A stretch of DNA of 64,000 nt from NCBI RefSeq assembly GCF_007670255.1, contig NZ_SZVS01000009.1, positions 1 to 64,000 on the forward strand, in the 5' to 3' direction. The DNA is from Paenarthrobacter nicotinovorans (lineage in GTDB: Bacteria; Actinomycetota; Actinomycetes; Actinomycetales; Micrococcaceae). The first letter of the stretch is position 1. Each line of letters opens with the position of its first letter. The notes under the pieces are model-generated. The model was not told the origin of the DNA, made no database searches, and saw only the letters and a program-made list of their open reading frames with translations. This document shows, piece by piece, positions 8,978 to 16,877 of the stretch. Made by a program: the position numbers and the translations under genes.

Positions 8978-9038
8978 CGTTGAGCGGTTCGGCTCCTGAT
9001 TCCAGCGGCCTGGTGGCTGGCGGGCAAGGTAAATCGTA

Positions 9039-9052
9039 AGTATCCTGATGAC
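9039..9052. promoter_or_regulatory. Shared promoter-region motif AGTATCCTGATGAC (copy 1)
   Basis: The exact 14-mer recurs at 10741-10754 upstream of the Ser/Thr kinase, and a variant (AAGTAACCTGACTATTATC) occurs at 21541-21559 between two envelope/stress genes. Here it lies 52 bp upstream of the small membrane protein gene. It may be a stress-regulator site or part of an alternative promoter. Confidence 0.45.
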
Positions 9053-9104
9053 ACGCACCGGCGCTGCCCCTGACCATGCGCCGGACCAACATGAGGAGCA
9101 CGCT

Positions 9105-9335
9105 ATGAGAATCGGTTCTTCCATTGCCCTGATCGCCATCGGAGCTATTCTGGCTTTCGCGCTCGCCCCAGGCATCATCCCCTTCCTTGACCAGGTCCTG
9201 GTTGGCTACATCCTGATCGCGGTGGGCATCATCGGCCTCATCGTTTCGATTGCCATGTCCAACAGGACCCGCCGCACAGTAGTCGAACGGCGCGGTGATC
9301 CACACACCGTTGTGGAGCGTCGCCCGGAAATCTAG
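9105..9335 (+). CDS. DUF6458-like small membrane protein
   Basis: A 76-residue protein with two hydrophobic segments (about 5-22 and 28-48) and a basic tail RTRRTVVERRGDPHTVVERR. The start is ATG 9105 with GAGGAG 8 nt upstream; the frame continues to 9048 without SD support. The layout matches the DUF6458 family of actinobacterial inner-membrane proteins of unknown function. A hairpin terminator follows directly. Confidence 0.75.
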   Translation: MRIGSSIALIAIGAILAFALAPGIIPFLDQVLVGYILIAVGIIGLIVSIAMSNRTRRTVVERRGDPHTVVERRPEI

Positions 9336-9353
9336 CAGCCGCAAGCTACGGAG

Positions 9354-9391
9354 GAAACGCACGACGGCGGGCTGTCGCCGTCGTGCGTTTC
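9354..9391. terminator. Hairpin terminator
   Basis: Perfect 16-bp stem (9354-9369 with 9376-9391), 6-nt loop, ending in GCGTTTCTT. It is 18 bp after the stop of the DUF6458-like gene and contains the seed ACGACGGCGG. Confidence 0.8.
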
Positions 9392-9442
9392 TTGCCTCTG
9401 GCGAGATTCAGGCCCTGCTGCCCGACGGCGTAGGCTGCTTCC

Positions 9443-9727
9443 ATGGAGCAGACATTCGACATCGAATTGGTGAATCAGAACGAGTACCTGGTGCGATGGG
9501 CATCGGAAGGGCAGTCCGGGGAATCGCTGGTCCACACGAATCCCGACTTCCTGGCCGACGCCGGGCTTGAAGGCTTCGATGAGCAGCTGATTGTGGAAGA
9601 AACCGCCACGTACCTGGCCGAGCACCAGCCTGTCATCGACTTCCCCCAGACCGTGGACCTGGAAGAAATTGCCGCCGCCTACACGGGCTACACCGAGCAA
9701 TTGAAGCAGCGCCTCCAAGCCCGGTAG
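9443..9727 (+). CDS. Hypothetical protein, acidic, 94 residues
   Basis: A soluble acidic protein starting MEQTFDIELVNQNEYLVRWA, with LEEIAAAYTGYTEQLKQRL at the C-terminus that should form an amphipathic helix. I do not recognise the family. It precedes another small hypothetical gene at 9805; the 77-bp gap has no obvious terminator, so the two could be co-transcribed. Confidence 0.65.
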   Translation: MEQTFDIELVNQNEYLVRWASEGQSGESLVHTNPDFLADAGLEGFDEQLIVEETATYLAEHQPVIDFPQTVDLEEIAAAYTGYTEQLKQRLQAR

Positions 9728-9804
9728 TGCTTCCACGTCACGATCGGGGGCTTTCCGCTACTTAACCTTCGTCCTGTCAGCCGGCGTTCGAGGGAGTAGC
9801 GGCC

Positions 9805-10077
9805 ATCCACACCTACACACCTGAATCGGTCGCGGCTTGGGCGTCGTCCCTGCAGTCCAGGACGGAGCTTTGCTTCGACATCGCAGGGATCCATCGCGGG
9901 AAGGTCACGATTTACGCCGGGCCCGGAAAAGATGGAAACCAGGCTGTCGCGGTCTTCGACATCCCCGGAGCCGGAACCTTCGTTGGCCGCCATCTCAGCG
10001 GCGCCATGGACGAATGGGTGTCCGGCCTGCTGGCGGAGGTCGGGAGGATCGCCCAGGGAAAGCCTGTTCAGGCCTGA
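9805..10077 (+). CDS. Hypothetical protein with apparent AUC start codon
   Basis: The frame IHTYTPESVAAWASSLQSRT ... VGRIAQGKPVQA (90 residues) has protein-like composition and codon use, yet no in-frame ATG, GTG or TTG until far inside. The upstream in-frame stop is TAA near 9765. A purine-rich GAGGGAG at 9790-9796 lies 8 nt before ATC 9805, so initiation at AUC is the simplest reading; a sequencing error or a split start is the alternative. It overlaps the 3' end of the convergent phosphatase gene by 10 bp. Function unknown. Confidence 0.55.
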   Translation: MHTYTPESVAAWASSLQSRTELCFDIAGIHRGKVTIYAGPGKDGNQAVAVFDIPGAGTFVGRHLSGAMDEWVSGLLAEVGRIAQGKPVQA

Positions 10078-10661
10078 AGGTCCGCGGTGATGCGCTCGCC
10101 GTTGAAGTATTCCAGTTGCCAACCGTCCGTCGGGTGATGGTGGGCAAGGTTCAGCACCGCGTTCTGGACGCTGTCCAGCGTGCGGCCAATCGCACGGCTA
10201 AGGGTCAGCCGGATCAAGGTGCCATGGGCTACCACCAGCACTCGTTTGCCCGCGAACTCCTGGGCCAGTTCCTCGAGCGCGGCGATCCCCCGCGCCGCGG
10301 CGTCGTCGTCGCTCTCGCCGCCACGGAAGCCGCCGGGGATGCGCAGCGCTTCCAGCTCCGGCCCGGCCTGCAATCCCTCAGCCGGCCCGAAGCTGCGCTC
10401 CGTCAGGTTCGGGACGAGCCGTGCCACCGTGAGCCCCAGCCCTTCGGCGATGATTTCTGCCGTTTCGGCTGCGCGGCTGAGCGGCGACGCAACCACGGTG
10501 TCCCATTGCTGGCCCGACAGGAAGGCGACGGCGTCGCGCGCCTGGCCGCGACCGACGTCGTTCAAGGGAATATCGGTGGACCCCTGCAACCGGCGCTCCG
10601 CGTTCCAATCGGTCTGGCCATGGCGGACGAGGGCGAAAGTCGTAAGGGTCATGCCTTCCAT
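10068..10661 (-). CDS. Histidine phosphatase family protein
   Basis: The 197-residue protein has the RHG signature (LVRHGQTDWN) with the phosphorylated histidine near residue 14, ASPLSRAAETAEII, the second acid/base region ERSFGPAEG, and the C-terminal VVAHGTLIR histidine. These are the features of cobC/phosphoglycerate-mutase-like phosphatases acting on small phosphoesters. The start may be ATG 10661 or 10652; neither has a well-spaced SD. Confidence 0.85.
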   Translation of the reverse strand: MEGMTLTTFALVRHGQTDWNAERRLQGSTDIPLNDVGRGQARDAVAFLSGQQWDTVVASPLSRAAETAEIIAEGLGLTVARLVPNLTERSFGPAEGLQAGPELEALRIPGGFRGGESDDDAAARGIAALEELAQEFAGKRVLVVAHGTLIRLTLSRAIGRTLDSVQNAVLNLAHHHPTDGWQLEYFNGERITADLQA

Positions 10662-10737
10662 TGTGCCTTGCGGTCCGGCCGGGCGCAGTTCGCTGCGTCA
10701 CGTAACGTGAACTGCCCATTGTCCTTCGTGTGATTTA

Positions 10738-10754
10738 ATCAGTATCCTGATGAC
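10738..10754. promoter_or_regulatory. Shared promoter-region motif (copy 2), also an inverted repeat
   Basis: Contains AGTATCCTGATGAC (10741-10754), identical to 9039-9052. Together with the preceding bases it forms ATCAG-TATC-CTGAT (10738-10751), a perfect 5+4+5 inverted repeat. It lies in the 200-bp gap between the divergent phosphatase and kinase genes. Confidence 0.45.
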
Positions 10755-10966
10755 TTATCTGGTGACACCGGATGATGCTGTTTGAGCTGACTTGCTCAAG
10801 CCGCCAGGGCTGAAGCAATCGGTCAAGCGGCAACGTGAAATGTTATTGACGGCACTACTTGGTACCGACGGATAGTGTTTGGGTCCGTGACGCGCCAGGT
10901 AGTCCCAAAGGACGTGACAATCGTGGGCTACAACGACAAAACCGGGGCCTGGGTGCCCCCGATTCC

Positions 10967-12379
10967 GTGAACGGCGCGGATGGCAGCGGCGCACTTGATG
11001 GCCGCTACGAACTGGGACCGCTCCTGGGCAGGGGTGCAATGTCTGCTGTCTACAGGGCGACGGACCTGGTCCTCGGCCGTGAGGTGGCAGTCAAGATCTT
11101 CCTGCCCGGCTCAGGCGACGATTCCTTCCGCGCACGGCAGGAGACCGAAATGCGGCTGCTCGCCGCTTTTGACCACCCGGGCCTCGTTGCGGCCTTTGAC
11201 GCGGGCGTCGATACGCGCAACGACGAAGAACGTGCCTACCTGGTGATGGAGCTCGCCGAGGGGCGGGATCTGCGTGCCATACTTTCCGACGGTCCACTCA
11301 CCGTTCCCGAAACCGCCCGCATCGGCATCCGGATCGCCGGAGCCCTGGCCCAGGTTCACGAACACGGCGTCATCCACCGTGACATCAAACCGGCCAACAT
11401 CTTGGTGTCCGACGCCGATGGGCTGGCGCAGTCGGTCAAGCTGGCAGACTTCGGGGTCGCGTTGGTGATGAACGACAACCGCCTGACGGCAACGGGATTC
11501 ACCGTGGGCACCGCCCAGTACCTCAGTCCTGAGCAGGCGCAGGGCTTGCACCTTACGCCGAAAAGCGACATCTACTCGCTGGGTCTGGTGCTCCTGGAAT
11601 GCCTGACGGGCCATGCGGAGTACCCGGGAACGCCCGTGGAAACAGCTTCGGCCCGTCTGCACAGGGCGCCGCAGGTACCCTGCGAACTGCCTGGGCCGCT
11701 GCGTACCCTCCTGGAAGCAATGACGGACATGGATCCGGAGAAGCGCCCTGCAGCCCAGGAGGTGGAGCAGGCGCTTTCGGAGGAAGGCGTCCAGTCGGGG
11801 CGCAGGACCGCGATACTTCCTCCCGTCCCGCAGCGGACTCCGCTGAGTGCGACGACGGCCCGGACGCCCAGCGCCCGCGGCCGTGCTGCCCGGCCTGCGC
11901 CCATCCGGCCGCGGACCCGGAAGACGGCAACGCTGACCGGCATCCGCGACTTCAGCAAACGCCGGCCCAAGACGGCGCGTGGGGTTGCGGCTGCGGCCGT
12001 GGCTATCCCGCTTGCCCTGGTGGCCCTTACCCAGGGGCTTTCGTCGGCCGGAAGTACGAACGACCCTTCGCATGCTCCCAACAACGGGGTATCCCAGGCC
12101 GATCCACAGCCTGCCACTCCGGTCCTCCCGACGCCGGCGGTTTCCTCCCCGGCCGGGGCCGTGCCGGCGGAGGCAGTCGACCTTCCCGAGGCGACCACGC
12201 CCGCGCAGGTTGTGCAGAACATCCCCGTCCAGAATGTCCCGGCCCAGAACGTGCCGGTCCAGAACGTACCCGCCCAGAACCAGCCGGTCCGGCCTCCCTC
12301 CGATATGAAGGGCCCGGACATCGCCAAGACAAAGAGCGAGGGCAAGAGCGACAAGAAGCCGGAGAAGGGCGGTAAGTAG
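10967..12379 (+). CDS. PknB-like Ser/Thr protein kinase, single membrane pass, no PASTA domains
   Basis: Counted from GTG 10967 (470 residues), the kinase domain spans about 14-270: P-loop GRGAMSAVYR 21-30, ATP lysine Lys43, catalytic HRDIKPANIL 137-146, DFG 161-163, SPEQAQG 187-193. A Pro/Arg-rich linker leads to one membrane helix (338-357). The outer part is Pro/Ala-rich and has pentapeptide repeats of the form PVQNV/PAQNV (about 416-440) and a lysine-rich tail. No PASTA repeats are present, so it is not a standard muropeptide-sensing PknB. The frame is open back to TTG 10859; a short frame (10914-10970) ends with GTGA overlapping GTG 10967, which suggests coupled initiation. Confidence 0.88.
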   Translation: MNGADGSGALDGRYELGPLLGRGAMSAVYRATDLVLGREVAVKIFLPGSGDDSFRARQETEMRLLAAFDHPGLVAAFDAGVDTRNDEERAYLVMELAEGRDLRAILSDGPLTVPETARIGIRIAGALAQVHEHGVIHRDIKPANILVSDADGLAQSVKLADFGVALVMNDNRLTATGFTVGTAQYLSPEQAQGLHLTPKSDIYSLGLVLLECLTGHAEYPGTPVETASARLHRAPQVPCELPGPLRTLLEAMTDMDPEKRPAAQEVEQALSEEGVQSGRRTAILPPVPQRTPLSATTARTPSARGRAARPAPIRPRTRKTATLTGIRDFSKRRPKTARGVAAAAVAIPLALVALTQGLSSAGSTNDPSHAPNNGVSQADPQPATPVLPTPAVSSPAGAVPAEAVDLPEATTPAQVVQNIPVQNVPAQNVPVQNVPAQNQPVRPPSDMKGPDIAKTKSEGKSDKKPEKGGK

Positions 12380-12391
12380 TCTCGGCCGGCG

Positions 12392-13621
12392 CTACGTTCC
12401 GGCGGGAAAGCTCACCGCGATAGTGGTGCCGCCGCCAGCGGTCTCGGAGATGGTGAGGTCCCCGCCATGGGCTTTGGCGATGCTGCTGCAGGTGGCCAGC
12501 CCGAGGCCGGTGCCTGGGCCGTCCCCATCGCGGCGCAGGCGCACCAAGGGCTCCAGGACCTTGTCCCGGTCCTCGGGTTTGATGCCCTTGCCGTTATCCG
12601 CCACGTACACCGTCGCGCCGTGGTAGTTCGAAATTCCGCTGACGCTGACCTTGAGGTCGCGCTCCGGGCTGCGGTAGTTCATCGCGTTGGAAATGAGATT
12701 CTGCAGCAGCGTCCGCAGCTGCCCGGGGTCGGCGTAAACGGTGATGTCGCGGACATCAACGATGCCCTCGTTCTCTATCCCGAGGTCCCGGACTACCTCT
12801 TCGGTGACCTCACGCAGGGAGACGCGGGCTGGCTGGATGCCACCACCAACACGGGAGTAATTGAGGACGTCTTCCAGCATTCCCAGCATGCGCCGTCCGC
12901 TGGCACCGATGCGGTCCAGGTACCGCGCAGCGGGACTGCTGGGCTCGATATCGGGGTCGTCCTCCACCAGCTCCACGTATCCCAGGATGGTGGTCAGGGG
13001 GATGCGGAGGTCGTGGCTGACGCGGCCGGCGAATCCGGCAAGCTTGGCGTTGCTGGCCCTGAGTTCGGAGTAGGTGCGGTCCAGCTGGGCCGTGCGGTGC
13101 TGAAGTTCCAGGAGCTCAACCACCTGCTTGGCCAGGACTTCGAGCATTCCTACCTGCTCCTGGCTCAGCTCCTTGCTCTGGTCCGAAAAGACACACAGGG
13201 TTCCCGGCACGAATCCGGATTCCGTTTGCAGGGGCACAGAGGCATAGAACCGGACGTTGCCGATTTCGCCGGTCACGAAAGGGTTGTCGGCAAAGCGTGG
13301 ATCCCGGGAAGCATCAGGCACCACGGTGCGCTCACGGGTCAGGAAGACCTTGGCGCACATCGAATCCTCACGGGAGCAGACCCCGGGTTCCACGCCCCAG
13401 GCCCCGATCTGGTGCTGGTACTTGGCGCTGATGATGTTGACCACGCCAAACGGGGCGCCACAGAGCTCGGTGGCCAGCCGTACGAGGTTTTGCAGCGCGC
13501 TCAGAACGGCGTCATTGGGAAGGAGCGTCGAGTCGAATGCAGGATCAAGGCCGTATTCCTGGAGCTCCCTGTCCCGGCCGACGTCCGTAGTGAAAGACAG
13601 CTGTCCCTGAATTTCCGTCAT
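12392..13621 (-). CDS. GAF-domain sensor histidine kinase
   Basis: A soluble 409-residue kinase: GAF domain about 45-170, HisKA with phospho-acceptor His203 in RVSHDLRIPLTTILGY, and HATPase with LLQNLISNAMNYRSP (N box), VADNGKGI (G1) and GPGTGLGLATC (G2). It should sense a cytosolic ligand or redox/light state through GAF and phosphorylate a response regulator that is not adjacent. It converges on the Ser/Thr kinase gene with a 12-bp gap. ATG 13621 is chosen; the frame reaches 13636. Confidence 0.88.
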   Translation of the reverse strand: MTEIQGQLSFTTDVGRDRELQEYGLDPAFDSTLLPNDAVLSALQNLVRLATELCGAPFGVVNIISAKYQHQIGAWGVEPGVCSREDSMCAKVFLTRERTVVPDASRDPRFADNPFVTGEIGNVRFYASVPLQTESGFVPGTLCVFSDQSKELSQEQVGMLEVLAKQVVELLELQHRTAQLDRTYSELRASNAKLAGFAGRVSHDLRIPLTTILGYVELVEDDPDIEPSSPAARYLDRIGASGRRMLGMLEDVLNYSRVGGGIQPARVSLREVTEEVVRDLGIENEGIVDVRDITVYADPGQLRTLLQNLISNAMNYRSPERDLKVSVSGISNYHGATVYVADNGKGIKPEDRDKVLEPLVRLRRDGDGPGTGLGLATCSSIAKAHGGDLTISETAGGGTTIAVSFPAGT

Positions 13622-13690
13622 TGAACCAACCCCCAAGCGTCTTGTGAATTCCCTGCCGATACTACCGGGAGGTCAGCGCTGCCGGTTTAC

Positions 13691-14020
13691 CTACTGACTT
13701 ATCTTCACCACCAGGATTTCGACGACGGCGCTCGCGTTTCCCAGGTGCCTGCGGACTGCGGCGGCTACTTCCCGGGCTACTTCCGGGGCGGGGCGGAGGA
13801 TTCCGACGCCTATCCGGGCCTTGACCGCCACGTCTTCACCATGGCGGGAAAGAGCGATGAGGGGCTGTGCTTCACCGGTCACCGCCGCAACCGCCGCCCC
13901 GGCGATCGACTGCCACAACGGCTGGGCAGGATAGACGGTCGTGACCCCGTCAACGGCCTCGACGACGTCGAGCAGTTCCGCGGCCAGGGCGGGGAAATTG
14001 CTTTCCAGGTGCTCCGTCAT
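13691..14020 (-). CDS. Asp23-related small protein, last gene of Asp23/ECF operon
   Basis: 109 residues with an Asp23-like alpha/beta pattern (VDGVTTVYPA..., VAVKARIGVGILRPAPEVAREVAAAVRRHL). It overlaps the preceding zinc-finger/Asp23 gene by 4 nt (ATGA). Asp23-family proteins associate with the membrane through partners such as AmaP and help keep the envelope intact. Its exact role is unknown. Confidence 0.7.
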   Translation of the reverse strand: MTEHLESNFPALAAELLDVVEAVDGVTTVYPAQPLWQSIAGAAVAAVTGEAQPLIALSRHGEDVAVKARIGVGILRPAPEVAREVAAAVRRHLGNASAVVEILVVKISQ

Positions 14021-14622
14021 GGCTGGTCCTCCTTGATCGCTGTGATGGCCGGGGCAGGAGGCTCCAGTACATCGGTGACCGTGATGTTGATGGCCTGAAT
14101 GGTGAGTTCAGTCTGTGCAGCCAGCACCTCCGCCAGTTCATTCCGCAGGGCCGCTGCATGCTCTTCCATGGAGTATCCGTAGACCACCGCGATCTCCACG
14201 TCGATGTCGATCCCGGCCCCCGGCGTCGTGATGTCGCCTGCCAGGCGGCACTTACCGGCAGCTGTTCCGGGCATGGAATCGACAACGGAGCGGATCAACG
14301 CTGAGACGGAGCCTTCGGTCTCCCAGAGGGCATCGTGCGGGTCCTCGGAACGCAGCGGGATGCTGCGGCCGGGACGTAGTTCCAAATGGAGGTTGTCCAG
14401 GATGTTCTGCATCCAGTCGTCCGTGCCCGATCCTGCCTCGGCCACGTCAGAGGCCAACAGTTCATGGCCCAGTTCGGAGAGCCTGCGCAGGGAAGCCAGG
14501 CCGGCCTGGCATTCAGGGCAGCCCTCCACATGTTCGGGATCAGCGATGTATCCCGTGTCCAAATAGGCGCTCAGTTCCGCGAGGCTGTGCCCGCATTCCA
14601 AAGCATCGCCAGGGGTTTTCAT
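14017..14622 (-). CDS. Zinc-finger (ZAS-type) / Asp23 fusion, putative anti-sigma factor
   Basis: The 201-residue protein starts at ATG 14622, overlapping the sigma-factor stop as ATGA, with GGAGGAG inside the sigma gene as SD. Its N-terminus carries C10, H12 and the exact HX3CX2C signature H31-VEG-C35-PE-C38 of zinc-binding anti-sigma factors. An Asp23-like domain follows (about 90-195: DIDVEIAVVYGYSMEEHAAALRNE and LTIQAINITVTDV). Known family: ZAS proteins bind their cognate ECF sigma. Inference: this protein inhibits the adjacent sigma and senses envelope state through Asp23 contacts. There is no membrane segment, so release would differ from proteolysed membrane anti-sigmas. Confidence 0.75.
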   Translation of the reverse strand: MKTPGDALECGHSLAELSAYLDTGYIADPEHVEGCPECQAGLASLRRLSELGHELLASDVAEAGSGTDDWMQNILDNLHLELRPGRSIPLRSEDPHDALWETEGSVSALIRSVVDSMPGTAAGKCRLAGDITTPGAGIDIDVEIAVVYGYSMEEHAAALRNELAEVLAAQTELTIQAINITVTDVLEPPAPAITAIKEDQP

Positions 14623-15215
14623 CGCCACTCCTCCATTGTGCGTGCCAGGGCAATACGTGCTCTGGCAAGACGGCCACGGACGCTGTCAGGGCTGATGTTC
14701 AAGGTCAGTGCGATCTCCTCGTAGCTCAGGTCGTTGAATTCCTTGAGTACCCAACAGCGGCGCTGCTCCTCGGGAAGCCGTTGGAGCGCCGATTTCAACG
14801 CGTCAATTCTGGAGGCATTGACCGCAGTGCTTTCAGGATCGGGGATCCGCTGGTTGGAAGGAGCCCCGGCATGGTTCTCCAGCTCGTCCAAGGCAGCGTG
14901 GTTGCGCCGTTTTCGGAGGTGGTCAATGCTGCGCGTGCCAACGATGCGAAGCAACCAGCTTTTCACTGCGGCGGGGTCCCGTACAGTGTCCAATTGATTC
15001 CATGCCTGCACCAGGCTCTCCTGGACGACGTCGTCCGCGTCCGCCAGGGTGCCCGTCAACCGTCGTGCCGTTGCCCGCATCAAAGGCCCGTGGCGCCGGG
15101 CGAGGGCTTCGAAAGCGGCAGTGTCGCCATCTGCTGCCCTGCCGGCCAGCAACGCGTCTGGCACCACGTCCAGGTGTTGCTGTGCTGCGGCGGAGGCCGC
15201 GGGTGAACCAGTCAC
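14619..15215 (-). CDS. ECF-type RNA polymerase sigma factor
   Basis: From GTG 15215 (SD GGAAAGGCGG) the protein has 198 residues. Region 2 is AFEALARRHGPLMRATARRL to VVQESLVQAWNQLD, and region 4 is LQRLPEEQRRCWVLKEFNDLSYEEIALTLN followed by SPDSVRGRLARARIAL. An alternative ATG lies at 15248 without a good SD. There is no extra C-terminal domain. A 69-bp gap separates it from the upstream AmaP-like gene, the largest gap in the operon, so it may have its own promoter as well. It is translationally coupled to the putative anti-sigma. Confidence 0.92.
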   Translation of the reverse strand: MTGSPAASAAAQQHLDVVPDALLAGRAADGDTAAFEALARRHGPLMRATARRLTGTLADADDVVQESLVQAWNQLDTVRDPAAVKSWLLRIVGTRSIDHLRKRRNHAALDELENHAGAPSNQRIPDPESTAVNASRIDALKSALQRLPEEQRRCWVLKEFNDLSYEEIALTLNISPDSVRGRLARARIALARTMEEWR

Positions 15216-15284
15216 GTTTCCGCCTTTCCAGTGTTGTGTGTCGGGCATGTGATCCCGGAGGGCCAGGGACTTGGGGATGCACCT

Positions 15285-15890
15285 TTACCGGGCCCGGCGC
15301 GATCCTGACACCCGGGTTCTGGGACCACTCGTGATTCGGACCAGGGCGGGCGCCGGATGGCCCAGCCAGGCGTCCAGTTCCTGGAGCAACTGGGCCGCCG
15401 TGTCACCGAGCTCCCGGGGGCACGCCCCCTTGCGGGCCTCCAAGCGGAGCCGCAGAGCCGTGCCGCGCCGGGATTCCCACGTCGAGACAGAGGCAGCCAG
15501 CACGTCGGGGCGACCAGTGAGGGCTTCCCTGACGGCTGCCGAGACCAGTCCGGTATCCACCACGGTTCGGCCCGCACTGCCTTCCGAGTCCTCTGCGAAT
15601 CGAGGTGTTTTGCCGCCTCCTTGGGAAGCGATCCAGGCCGCGCCCAGGATGGCGCCGACCAGCAGCACGGCGATTTCCAACACCAGCCACCAGCTCCGGA
15701 CGGGGTCGGGCAGGGGTGCCGTGCCAACCAGATTGCGGAGTCCATCCCGTGCAGTCGACCCGGTGGTTGTCCAGAACTCTGCAACCCCTGGCATGGTTCC
15801 GGCCGCGATCAGTGCGGCGCCGGCTCCCAGCAGGACGATCCCGAGGATGGTGAGCAGGATGCGGTTGAGCGCCCGATTCGTGTTTCTCAT
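15285..15890 (-). CDS. AmaP-like membrane protein of Asp23 operon
   Basis: 201 residues with two N-terminal membrane helices (about 11-32 and 67-88) and a cytosolic Asp23-like C-terminal domain (VDTGLVSAAVREALTGRPDVLAAS... RLRLEARKGACPRELGDTAAQLLQELDAW). This matches AmaP, the anchor that tethers Asp23 to the membrane in Firmicutes. It lies 13 bp downstream of the DUF6286 gene. Confidence 0.75.
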   Translation of the reverse strand: MRNTNRALNRILLTILGIVLLGAGAALIAAGTMPGVAEFWTTTGSTARDGLRNLVGTAPLPDPVRSWWLVLEIAVLLVGAILGAAWIASQGGGKTPRFAEDSEGSAGRTVVDTGLVSAAVREALTGRPDVLAASVSTWESRRGTALRLRLEARKGACPRELGDTAAQLLQELDAWLGHPAPALVRITSGPRTRVSGSRRAR

Positions 15891-15903
15891 TGCCCCGCCT
15901 TTC

Positions 15904-16485
15904 TCATTGGCCCACAGCTCCTTCGTTCAGAATGCTGACGCTCGACCGCACTGGCCGATCCAGCGCGTAGGCTGCCAGTTCGCCGTCGACCGTTTCCTGG
16001 ATCTCTGCCGCCTCAAGCGGTTCGCCCGACGTCGGACGCACCTGGACGCGGACGGAACGTCCACCGATGGTGGTGGTCACCTGCCCGGGGGCGAGGCCCG
16101 TTGCGCGCCGGACCTTGCGGGACACCGCTGCCGCAATCACCTCGTCATCCACCACGACGGCGGCGCGCTGGCTTCCGATCGCGCGGCGTGGCCGTCGCCC
16201 TCTCCCGAAGGCCAGTCCGAACAGCACCAGTGCCAGGATTCCCAGCCCTGCGCCTGATGCCACCATGCCTGCCGGTGTTGTCTTGGCCGGAAGCTCGATC
16301 AACCAGCGGAGCATCTGCGCCGGGCTGGCGAGCAAGGGCTGGTCTTTGAGCAGCCACAGCACGGATTCCAGTGCCAGCCAGAGGAAAACGGCTAGCAGGA
16401 GGGAGGCGACCACGATGGAGGGGACCGCCCTCGAGGAGTGCGTTTCGCGCCGGACCAAACGGCGGATGGCGGCATCCTTGCTCAT
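15904..16485 (-). CDS. DUF6286 membrane protein
   Basis: 193 residues: a basic N-terminus, membrane helices at about 21-46 and 72-93, then a soluble Asp23-like domain with VVVDDEVIAAAVSRKVRRATG and IGGRSVRVQVRPTSG. DUF6286 proteins occur in actinobacterial Asp23 operons. The start ATG overlaps the upstream stop by 4 nt, indicating coupling. Confidence 0.8.
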   Translation of the reverse strand: MSKDAAIRRLVRRETHSSRAVPSIVVASLLLAVFLWLALESVLWLLKDQPLLASPAQMLRWLIELPAKTTPAGMVASGAGLGILALVLFGLAFGRGRRPRRAIGSQRAAVVVDDEVIAAAVSRKVRRATGLAPGQVTTTIGGRSVRVQVRPTSGEPLEAAEIQETVDGELAAYALDRPVRSSVSILNEGAVGQ

Positions 16486-16877
16486 TCGACGCTCCTTTCC
16501 TTAAGCCGCTCGGGCTTTCCGCCGGTGAGGCGGATGTCTACCCGGCCTATGGCCAAACCGGTGATGGCCGTACCTCGGGCCACGATTTCCTGCCGGGCGG
16601 CACGGGCTTGTTCGAAGACTGTGGCCGGACCGGGCTGCGGCTTCCGCAGCGTCGGGGACTGCTTCAGCAGCGGCGGGAGGGGCAGACGGATGGAAACCTT
16701 GACGCCAAGCTTTCCCGCGTCATCCTCCACCGTTGCTGAAACGTCGCCCGTACCAACGCGGAACGCCTGGGCAGTGACTGTTTCCACGGTTTTCCGGATC
16801 GCCGCGTGCGTGAGCCGGTTGTGTCCTATCCGGTCCGCCGTGTCCGGGAAGCGCTCCGTGGCGCCCGCGCTGCTCAT
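16482..16877 (-). CDS. Asp23/Gls24 family protein
   Basis: 131 residues with VSATVEDDAGKLGVKVSIRL and ITGLAIGRVDIRLTG, the beta-strand pattern of Asp23/Gls24. It is soluble. Its ATG overlaps the DUF2273 gene stop (ATGA) and its stop overlaps the DUF6286 start. It probably interacts with the other Asp23 proteins of this operon. Confidence 0.75.
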   Translation of the reverse strand: MSSAGATERFPDTADRIGHNRLTHAAIRKTVETVTAQAFRVGTGDVSATVEDDAGKLGVKVSIRLPLPPLLKQSPTLRKPQPGPATVFEQARAARQEIVARGTAITGLAIGRVDIRLTGGKPERLKERSVE

